Shown one piece after another: positions 7,518-11,665 of a stretch of DNA of 11,665 bases. The DNA comes from an uncultured Anaerolineales bacterium (lineage in GTDB: Bacteria; Chloroflexota; Anaerolineae; Anaerolineales; UBA11657). Location of the stretch: assembly GCA_913031335.1 (NCBI GenBank), contig CAJWGI010000016.1:1-11665 (forward strand), written 5' to 3'. The notes below the pieces were generated by a model that made no database searches, was not told the DNA's origin, and was given only the letters and a program-made list of their open reading frames with translations. A program made the translations under genes and the position numbers. Positions within the stretch are counted from its first letter, which is position 1; each line of letters opens with the position of its first letter.

Positions 7518-8561
7518 CTGCCACTTTCTTTCCTGGTTTTCGGCGCGGGCGCGGTCGGCGGGCTGGTGGGCGGCGCGTTGGACGCCGCCGGTGAGCGCGT
7601 CACTTTTCTGGTGCGGCCGAGCGCGGCCGAGCACATCCGCGCCAACGGCATAAGCATCAGTGGGGCAATGGGCACGCTCTCAATTCCCGCGCCACACCTT
7701 TCCACTGACCTCCCCTCCGCGCTCGCCGACGGCCGCTGTGACCTCGTCATCCTAGCGGTCAAATCTTTTCACACCGCCACCGCAATTCAGGCGCTTCGAT
7801 CCGCTGGCGCGCAACCGCTTCCGGTGCTCTGCCTGCAAAACGGGGTCGACAATGAGACGTTGCTGGCTGAGGCGTTCAGCGCGAAGAATGTCATTCCCGG
7901 AACGGTGACCACAGCCGTTTCCAGTCTACAACCGGGCGCGGTGGTGGTGGAGCGGGAGCGCGGGGTCGGGCTGGCTGCCGGACACCCGCTTTCTCTGCAG
8001 CTGCAGCAAACCTTTTCGGCGGCCGGGTTCCGCACGCTGCTGCATCCCAACGCCCGCGCGATGAAATGGTCGAAGCTGCTCACCAACCTGCTGGCGAACG
8101 CCAGCGCGGCCATCTGTGATATCTCTCCGGCAGCAGTCTTCGCGCACGACCGGCTCTTTCATCTGGAGATTGCCGCGCTGCGCGAGGTGCTTGCGGTGAT
8201 GCGCGGGCTGCGCCTGCCGGTGGTGCGCCTGCCGGGCACGCCCTCGCACTGGCTGGGTTTCGCGCTGCGGCGTCTGCCGGCGTGGAGCTATCGCGGCTTT
8301 CTGGCGCGCAAAGTGGCGCGCGGACGCGGCGGTAAGCCGCCCTCGCTGCACGTGGACCTTGCGGCGCAGCGAGGGCGCTCCGAGATCGAGTTTCTGAATG
8401 GCGCGGTGGCACGGCACGCAAAGGCACTCGGCCTCGCCGCGCCGGTGAACGCCGGGCTGGCGAGGCTGCTGGGCGCGATTGTCTCCAGCGAAACGCCCTG
8501 GGAGCACTACCGCGCCAATCCCGACCGGTTGGCCGATCGGTTACTGAGCGGCGATTTCTGA
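7518..8561 (+). CDS. Ketopantoate reductase (ApbA/PanE) family oxidoreductase; start codon uncertain, apparently CTG
   Basis: The family reduces 2-dehydropantoate or similar 2-oxo acids with NADPH. Visible parts are the Rossmann GxGxxG in FGAGAVGG (codons 7539-7562), ILAVKSFHT, LCLQNGVDNE, GTVTTAVS, the helical segment with the likely catalytic lysine KWSKLLTNLLANA, and the C-terminal GRSEIEFLNGAVARHAKALG...PVN. The first ATG, GTG or TTG in frame is GTG 7566, which would start after all three glycines and remove the NADP-binding loop. The frame stays open upstream with family-like residues, so I place the start at CTG 7518 (MPLSFLVFGAGAVGG, 347 residues); CTG 7533 is an alternative. It begins 14 bases after the aquaporin stop, so translational coupling could help an unusual start. 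True pantothenate synthesis versus a paralogous role cannot be decided. Confidence 0.82.
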   Translation: MPLSFLVFGAGAVGGLVGGALDAAGERVTFLVRPSAAEHIRANGISISGAMGTLSIPAPHLSTDLPSALADGRCDLVILAVKSFHTATAIQALRSAGAQPLPVLCLQNGVDNETLLAEAFSAKNVIPGTVTTAVSSLQPGAVVVERERGVGLAAGHPLSLQLQQTFSAAGFRTLLHPNARAMKWSKLLTNLLANASAAICDISPAAVFAHDRLFHLEIAALREVLAVMRGLRLPVVRLPGTPSHWLGFALRRLPAWSYRGFLARKVARGRGGKPPSLHVDLAAQRGRSEIEFLNGAVARHAKALGLAAPVNAGLARLLGAIVSSETPWEHYRANPDRLADRLLSGDF

Positions 8562-8565
8562 ACGC

Positions 8566-8594
8566 TTTACCGGCGCAGCCGCCGCTGGTATAAT
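8566..8594 (+). promoter_or_regulatory. Promoter of tRNA-Pro
   Basis: TTTACC (8566-8571) and TATAAT (8589-8594) are separated by exactly 17 bases, and TGG precedes the -10 as an extended element. Transcription would start near 8601, five bases before the mature tRNA. It lies outside the repeated 55 bases, so only the left tRNA copy has this promoter. Confidence 0.75.
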
Positions 8595-8598
8595 CCGC

Positions 8599-8653
8599 CT
8601 CACATCGGGGCGTGGCGCAGTCTGGTAGCGCACTGCAATGGGGTTGCAGGGGT
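8599..8653. repeat. Left copy of 55-bp direct repeat (attachment site)
   Basis: These bases recur exactly at 11611-11665, 3012 bases to the right. Identity begins seven bases before the tRNA and covers its acceptor 5' strand, D arm, anticodon arm and part of the variable loop; the base before differs (c versus a). A tyrosine recombinase gene lies just inside, as expected for an att site of an integrative element. Confidence 0.8.
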
Positions 8654-8679
8654 CGGCGGTTCAAATCCGCCCGCCCCGA
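8606..8679 (+). tRNA. tRNA-Pro (anticodon GGG)
   Basis: The full cloverleaf can be drawn: acceptor CGGGGCG (8606-8612) with CGCCCCG (8672-8678), D stem GCGC/GCGC around AGTCTGGTA, anticodon stem CTGCA/TGCAG with loop ATGGGGT (anticodon GGG at 8640-8642), five-base variable region, T stem GGCGG/CCGCC with loop TTCAAAT, and discriminator A. All stems pair perfectly. CCA is not encoded and must be added after transcription. It is the integration target of the element to its right. Confidence 0.96.
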
Positions 8680-8687
8680 CTGGACCA

Positions 8688-8740
8688 ATATCGGAGTTCA
8701 CAACAAAGCGGTAATCCACAGTTGTTGTGTACCCCGATAT
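8688..8740. repeat. Imperfect inverted repeat between tRNA and integrase gene
   Basis: Outer arms ATATCGG (8688-8694) and CCGATAT (8734-8740) and inner arms CACAACA (8699-8705) and TGTTGTG (8723-8729) are exact, separated by four-base stretches that pair only in part. The loop is 17 bases. No T run follows, so it is unlikely to be a simple terminator. Its place beside the att site and ahead of the integrase gene suits a recombinase arm site or an operator for int, but neither role is shown. The remainder of 8680-8807 shows nothing else except a ribosome binding site. Confidence 0.5.
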
Positions 8741-8807
8741 GTAAAACAACGTAGTTGCTCTCTTCTCGCTGTCTACCGTAGTTCCCAACAAACGAAAGGA
8801 GTTGGTT

Positions 8808-9728
8808 ATGCGGTTGACAGGCTCAATCAATGGTTATTTGCTGTTCGGAAGTGCAAATGGCCTCTCCCCCACTACCCTAGAAACGAATAGATACCATTTG
8901 CTAAAAATGGTGAATATCCTTGGTGACAAGCTCCTCAGAGAGCTGTCGCCAGACGATATTACCGAATTCTTTGTGGAGATTCGTTCTAGGGACTATTCTG
9001 GAAGCACCATATGTCGCATCTGGAGTGCACTACGCGCTTTCTTCAACTGGGTAGAAGCGGAGCTAGAACTCGCATCGCCTATGCAACACATCGCCATGCC
9101 TCGCTTTGTGTCTCCGGAAGTGAAACCCTTGACTGAAGATGATGTAGTTGGATTACTAAAGGCGTGCAAATATAGTTCTCCGTCAATCAGAGGTTCACGT
9201 CTACCATTTCGCATGCATAGACCAACTGCTGCTCGTGATACAGCCATTCTGCTGACACTACTTGATACCGGATTGCGAGTAAGCGAGTTCTGCCGTTTGC
9301 AGGCTGGAGACCTTAATCTTGAGACAGGAGAATTGCTGGTACGTCCCTACCGCAATTCGCGAAAGAGCCGAAGCAGGACGGTCTATCTCGGATGCACAGC
9401 AAGAAAAGCAATCTGGAATTACCTGAGGTTCAGAGAGGGCCGTGACGCGCTATTCCTCACTACTGATGAACGGCCGTTGCAGCGGAGGGCGGTTCATCAA
9501 TTGGTCTCACGCTTAGGTAAAAGAGCCGGTATAGCGGGTGTACATCCACATCGGTTTCGCCACACCTTTGCTATCCAGTTCCTACGAAATGGCGGAGATG
9601 TTTTTACTCTTCAACGGATTATTGGCCACTCAACACTCGAAATGGTAAAGAAGTATTTGGCTTTGGCAGATGCCGATGCTGCTGCGGCACACAAAAGGGC
9701 AAGCCCAGCCGATAGATGGAGGTTGTAG
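8808..9728 (+). CDS. int: Tyrosine recombinase (phage-type/XerC-like integrase)
   Basis: A complete 306-residue tyrosine recombinase that would integrate and excise the surrounding element at tRNA-Pro. An N-terminal SAM-like core-binding domain covers about 1-95 and the catalytic domain about 105-290. Catalytic residues are present: R157 in TGLRVSE, a beta-hairpin lysine (probably K186), H248 and R251 in HPHRFRHTFA, H274 in IIGHSTLEM and the nucleophile Y283 in KKYLALA. ATG 8808 is preferred over a TTG two codons earlier because AAAGGAG lies six bases upstream of the ATG. Codon use is richer in A/T-ending codons than that of the chromosomal genes to the left, in line with transfer. It has no arm-binding domain of the lambda type that I can recognise, so it is a short integrase. 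Confidence 0.94.
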   Translation: MRLTGSINGYLLFGSANGLSPTTLETNRYHLLKMVNILGDKLLRELSPDDITEFFVEIRSRDYSGSTICRIWSALRAFFNWVEAELELASPMQHIAMPRFVSPEVKPLTEDDVVGLLKACKYSSPSIRGSRLPFRMHRPTAARDTAILLTLLDTGLRVSEFCRLQAGDLNLETGELLVRPYRNSRKSRSRTVYLGCTARKAIWNYLRFREGRDALFLTTDERPLQRRAVHQLVSRLGKRAGIAGVHPHRFRHTFAIQFLRNGGDVFTLQRIIGHSTLEMVKKYLALADADAAAAHKRASPADRWRL

Positions 9729-9778
9729 CAGCTTATGCTTACTGACCCACTGGGGGCGGGTGTATAGTTAGGGATGTC

Positions 9779-10339
9779 ATGAGTTCTGTGAATCCACCAC
9801 CACAAACCTTGCAGGAAGTGCTGGACAACATATGGGATGTGTGTGATGAAAAGGGCGTGAGTTTCTATGTTGAAAAGAAAATCGGGGGGGGTGAAGGCGC
9901 TAGGATAAGAATCGCATACTATCAGCCAGTGAAAAAGTTTGAATACATGACGGCTCTTACCGCCGGTGACACTCAAGGGGTGGAGGATGTCATAGAGGAA
10001 GAGTGCCTGTTTGAGATTGACTGGAATGGCGCTGAGTGGGAACATGAATTCACGCTGACCATGCAGGGCAGAAGCAACGTTCTTGAACGCATGAAAAGCA
10101 AGTTGGAGGGTGCCCTAGCGGAAGATAAGCCCGCCGAGAAAAAGCCAGAGTACGATTCACCAGCAAGTCGCCCCGGAAGGCGGCAGGACAACAAATACAA
10201 GTGGGCAAGGGCAAGACTTGCCGAAGGCCATGACGTAGAGGAACTCTACTGGGATTGGGCTGCAAGATTCAACCTTCAGCATAACTCTGCACTGTTGCGG
10301 AGGTTCAGGAAAGCCATGAGGTACAAGCCAAAAACGTAG
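9779..10339 (+). CDS. Unrecognised 186-residue protein of the element
   Basis: I do not recognise this family. Residues 1-110 look like a compact acidic alpha/beta domain (start TLQEVLDNIWDVCDEKG; strands ARIRIAYY, CLFEIDW, EFTLTM). A charged, proline-containing linker spans about 112-138 (EDKPAEKKPEYDSPASRPGR). The C-terminal 45 residues are helical and basic (KYKWARARLAEGHDVEELYWDW, then LLRRFRKAMRYKPK), as in nucleic-acid-binding tails. The start ATG 9779 has a short AGGG-type ribosome binding site, and an ATG five bases earlier opens only two codons. A TATAGT -10-like box at 9763-9768 would give a leader of only a few bases. Its stop is five bases from the stop of the convergent pentapeptide gene. 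It is real by length, codon pattern and ribosome binding site, but function is unknown. Confidence 0.75.
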   Translation: MSSVNPPPQTLQEVLDNIWDVCDEKGVSFYVEKKIGGGEGARIRIAYYQPVKKFEYMTALTAGDTQGVEDVIEEECLFEIDWNGAEWEHEFTLTMQGRSNVLERMKSKLEGALAEDKPAEKKPEYDSPASRPGRRQDNKYKWARARLAEGHDVEELYWDWAARFNLQHNSALLRRFRKAMRYKPKT

Positions 10340-10344
10340 ATGAC

Positions 10345-10866
10345 CTAGCCGCTAGACCATAAAAAAGGCCGAAAACTAAAATCCGGCGACAAAGGGCGAA
10401 AAACCTTTACAGGGAATTTTCGCCGCCACTTTATAGTAGCGTCGTACTTGGCCTCGCTCAGGTCGGCTCCGGTCAGAGCGGCCTCGCTCAGGTCGGCTCC
10501 GGTCAGGTCGGCTCTGTACAAATAGACCTCGGTCATGTGACTCTGGCTCAGGTTCGCTCCACGCAGGTTGGCATAGGGCAGGTTGGCGGATTGCAGGCCC
10601 ACCATGCTCGTGTTGGCATCCATCAGGATGGCCCCTTGCAGGTTGGCCCCGCCCAGATTGGCGCCGCTCAGGTTGGCATCGCGCAGGTTGACCCCGCTCA
10701 GGTCGGCCTTGAACAGGTTGGCCCCTTGCAGGTTGGCCTCGCTCAGGTCGCTCCCCCGAAGATTGACCCCTTGCAGGTTAGCCCCGCCCAGATTGGTCTT
10801 GCGCAGGTCGGCCTGTTCTAGTTTGTGGGCTATCGCCACCACTTCTGCGCGTGTGAAGTCAGCCAT
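10345..10866 (-). CDS. Pentapeptide-repeat protein
   Basis: 173 residues, most of them in A(D/N)LxX repeats: the central residue falls every five positions from L21 to L136, about 24 repeats, with only T86 and M111 departing from leucine. Such proteins fold as a right-handed quadrilateral beta-helix of about six coils. Some members (Qnr, MfpA) mimic DNA and protect gyrase, but most have no known role and nothing here proves gyrase binding. After the repeats comes AKYDATIKW, resembling the usual closing motif, then a basic tail that seems longer than needed. The ATG at 10866 has GAGAGGG six bases upstream. A -10-like TATACT lies at 10890-10885. It may be read with the EamA gene 69 bases upstream on the same strand. 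Confidence 0.93.
   Translation of the reverse strand: MADFTRAEVVAIAHKLEQADLRKTNLGGANLQGVNLRGSDLSEANLQGANLFKADLSGVNLRDANLSGANLGGANLQGAILMDANTSMVGLQSANLPYANLRGANLSQSHMTEVYLYRADLTGADLSEAALTGADLSEAKYDATIKWRRKFPVKVFRPLSPDFSFRPFLWSSG
10450..10506. repeat. 27-bp tandem direct repeat, 30-bp period, inside the pentapeptide gene
   Basis: Bases 10450-10476 recur exactly at 10480-10506. They encode two copies of LTGADLSEA, that is two adjacent pentapeptide pairs. Other repeats in the gene differ at several bases each, so this pair is a recent duplication by slippage, which lengthens the beta-helix by half a coil. Confidence 0.85.
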
Positions 10867-10884
10867 GATTACCCTCTCACCACC

Positions 10885-10890
10885 AGTATA
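10885..10890 (-). promoter_or_regulatory. Candidate -10 box of the pentapeptide-repeat gene
   Basis: TATACT on the minus strand lies 18 bases before the ATG at 10866, giving a leader of about 12 bases that contains the GAGAGGG ribosome binding site. No convincing -35 hexamer is visible. Read-through from the EamA gene is the alternative source of transcription. Confidence 0.3.
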
Positions 10891-10935
10891 CGCTAGTCAG
10901 CCGTTCGAAGTAATGGGGGCGTGGTGATGGGACGT

Positions 10936-11352
10936 TTAGCGTGACAGAACGATGATAGAACTCACGCCCAATCCCAGACCCAGTAGTTTTGTTGCAGTCA
11001 CTGGCTCACGATAGACAATGTACGAAAGTATGACCGCCACAACCACGCCCAAGCCAGAAATCGGGAGAATTATACTGCCTTGGCCGCCCGCCTTAAACGC
11101 AAGCAACAGTGAAAAGATACCTATTGCTCCAATGAAACCCGACACAACCGCGAGCCATGTCATTCTAGGTGACAAGTCAAATGGGTGTCTCTGTATGAGG
11201 TGCACGACAATTCCTAGAAGAGCATAGGGGATAGAGTTTACAATTAGCCAGCTAGGGATGTAGACTTGGTTCGCACCTGCGACTTTGTCAAAAAAGGCAA
11301 CGATGCCCAATGTCACGAGAGTTACAAGGGCAAGCAAAATGGGTGTATTCAT
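10936..11352 (-). CDS. Half-size EamA/DMT-superfamily membrane transporter
   Basis: 138 residues with five predicted membrane helices (about 3-21, 33-53, 64-87, 91-113, 118-137). The end, YREPVTATKLLGLGLGVSSI, is the typical closing segment of an EamA repeat. Most EamA exporters have two such repeats and ten helices, so a one-repeat protein would have to dimerise, as small multidrug exporters do. The substrate is unknown. The start is ATG 11352, because GGAG lies eight bases upstream; a longer frame from 11394 would begin inside the divergent promoter. The gene is driven by an extended -10 (TGGTATTAT, 11393-11385) within the inverted repeat at 11370-11400. Confidence 0.85.
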   Translation of the reverse strand: MNTPILLALVTLVTLGIVAFFDKVAGANQVYIPSWLIVNSIPYALLGIVVHLIQRHPFDLSPRMTWLAVVSGFIGAIGIFSLLLAFKAGGQGSIILPISGLGVVVAVILSYIVYREPVTATKLLGLGLGVSSIIVLSR

Positions 11353-11369
11353 GTTATCTCCGATATTTG

Positions 11370-11400
11370 AGTGTAATTTCTGATATAATACCATTACACT
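11370..11400. promoter_or_regulatory. Overlapping divergent promoters centred in an 8+15+8 inverted repeat (operator-like)
   Basis: AGTGTAAT (11370-11377) and ATTACACT (11393-11400) are exact inverted copies around 15 bases. The centre holds two extended -10 boxes that share their bases: TGATATAAT on the plus strand (11381-11389) toward the non-coding unit, and TGGTATTAT on the minus strand (11393-11385) toward the EamA gene. Start points would be near 11396 (+) and 11378 (-). A dimeric regulator on the arms would control both at once. No regulator gene is recognisable in the element, unless the 186-residue protein serves. Confidence 0.6.
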
Positions 11401-11408
11401 TTACCAAC

Positions 11409-11452
11409 AAAAAAGACGGGCCGTGCAGGTGTGCTAAGCACCCACACGACCC
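11409..11452 (-). terminator. Candidate intrinsic terminator on the minus strand
   Basis: Read on the minus strand, the hairpin 11452-11418 is followed by GTC and six T (11417-11409). It would stop transcripts entering from the right end before they reach the EamA promoter. The same hairpin is part of the plus-strand RNA candidate. Confidence 0.45.
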
Positions 11453-11498
11453 TACCCGAACGCTGTACCGTTAGCGCAGGGCTGAGGTAGATTCTATC

Positions 11499-11529
11499 AG
11501 ACCTGCTGCTCTCGGCGCAGGTCTTTTTT
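11499..11529 (+). terminator. Intrinsic terminator
   Basis: AGACCTGC (11499-11506) and GCAGGTCT (11517-11524) form a perfect 8-bp stem around a 10-base loop, running directly into six T (11524-11529). It ends the small RNA candidate and insulates the downstream tRNA-like repeat from element transcription. The 80 bases to the right repeat (11530-11610) show no gene. Confidence 0.8.
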
Positions 11530-11610
11530 GTTTATTTATCGGCCGTAGATAGCGAACCGGAGAGCACAACAACCAGCAACCCGTAATTAAGAAAGCCCCC
11601 GTCGTTATTA

Positions 11611-11665
11611 CTCACATCGGGGCGTGGCGCAGTCTGGTAGCGCACTGCAATGGGGTTGCAGGGGT
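11611..11665. repeat. Right copy of the 55-bp direct repeat (partial tRNA-Pro, cut by window edge)
   Basis: Identical to 8599-8653, including seven bases before the tRNA 5' end. The promoter found ahead of the left copy is absent; only a weak TATTAC lies at 11606-11611. Whether the tRNA continues intact to its 3' end cannot be seen. It is the probable other attachment site of the element. Confidence 0.8.

Larger units (their letters stand above)
11396..11529 (+). ncRNA. Candidate small structured RNA of the element, about 134 nt
   Basis: A strong extended -10 (TGATATAAT, 11381-11389) is followed by about 134 bases with no ATG and no usable frame, ending in an intrinsic terminator. A hairpin can be drawn at 11418-11452 (GGG and CGTG pair with CACG and CCC across a C/A mismatch, with an inner GGTGT/GCACC stem). 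A second structured region closes with CTACC (11452-11456) against GGTAG (11486-11490), sharing one base with the first, so they may be alternatives. GCGCAGG occurs at 11474-11480 and again within the terminator, allowing a competing pairing with CCTGC. I match it to no known RNA family. Promoter plus terminator plus no frame supports a transcript, but it is not proven. Confidence 0.5.
8599..11665. mobile_element. Minimal integrative element of about 3.0 kb inserted at tRNA-Pro(GGG)
   Basis: The unit is bracketed by 55-bp exact repeats made of tRNA-Pro sequence and has a tyrosine recombinase gene next to the intact tRNA. Base composition changes abruptly: a hand count gives 23/60 G+C at 8881-8940 against 47/60 at 8401-8460 in the flank. 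Cargo is one unrecognised protein, a pentapeptide-repeat protein, a half-size EamA transporter and a probable small RNA. No replication, conjugation, capsid or excisionase gene is recognisable, so it may be a passively mobile island. The exact crossover point is unknown, and the right repeat is truncated by the window. Confidence 0.75.

Noticed and set aside
10360..10400. Short GCCG/CGGC stem plus T run on the minus strand as a terminator
   Set aside because: Only four base pairs with a long loop, and it lies inside the end of the pentapeptide reading frame.
10440..10820. Periodic short repeats that look like a CRISPR or minisatellite at first sight
   Set aside because: The period is 15/30 bases and in frame, explained fully by pentapeptide coding; there are no spacers of constant length.
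10537..10927. Plus-strand open frames with repetitive proteins opposite the pentapeptide gene
   Set aside because: They are mirror frames of the repeat DNA; the minus-strand frame shows the canonical A(D/N)LxX pattern and has a ribosome binding site.
11353..11530. A guanidine or other known riboswitch upstream of the EamA transporter
   Set aside because: I checked for the conserved ykkC-type core and T-box antiterminator motifs and found none; the EamA leader from its own -10 is only about 26 bases.

Overview
The window looks like a stretch of chromosome from a high-GC bacterium that ends in a small foreign insertion. Gene content (long-chain acyl-CoA ligase, IpdB/GctB-like CoA-transferase subunit, YfhO-type membrane protein, recJ, fmt, aquaporin, ketopantoate-reductase-like protein) and several probable leaderless or nearly leaderless mRNAs would suit an uncultured Chloroflexota or a similar lineage. 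This placement is an inference from family resemblance and was not tested by any search.

Layout, left to right. 1-362 (-): start of an acyl-CoA ligase that runs off the left edge, with a promoter and a perfect palindrome upstream. 590-1402 (-): CoA-transferase beta-type subunit without a neighbouring alpha subunit. 1488-4109 (+): 873-residue YfhO-like membrane protein on a probable leaderless mRNA. 4078-5790 (-): recJ, which overlaps the YfhO gene tail to tail. 5841-6761 (+): fmt, divergent from recJ across one symmetric promoter in which each -10 box overlaps the other gene's -35 box. 6850-7503 (+): aquaporin whose inferred selectivity filter resembles plant TIPs. 7518-8561 (+): ketopantoate-reductase-family protein that seems to lack any ATG, GTG or TTG upstream of its Rossmann glycine motif. 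8606-8679 (+): intact tRNA-Pro(GGG) with a good promoter.

From the tRNA rightward the base composition drops sharply, and 55 bases covering the tRNA's 5' part reappear exactly at the right edge (8599-8653 = 11611-11665). This brackets a 3012-bp unit that I interpret as a minimal integrative element inserted at tRNA-Pro. It carries a complete tyrosine recombinase (8808-9728), an unrecognised 186-residue protein (9779-10339), a pentapeptide-repeat protein (10345-10866, -), a half-size EamA-type transporter (10936-11352, -) and a roughly 134-nt non-coding transcription unit (11396-11529, +).

The most interesting part is the right end of the element. The EamA gene and the putative small RNA diverge from two interlocked extended -10 boxes that lie in the centre of an 8+15+8 inverted repeat, which is an operator-like arrangement. 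The RNA region is closed by an intrinsic terminator on each strand. Together, integrase, unknown protein, gyrase-protector-like repeat protein, small exporter and regulated RNA form a compact cargo module I cannot match to a named system. The 55-base repeat ends exactly at the window edge, so the right boundary of the element and the state of the second tRNA copy cannot be judged from here.
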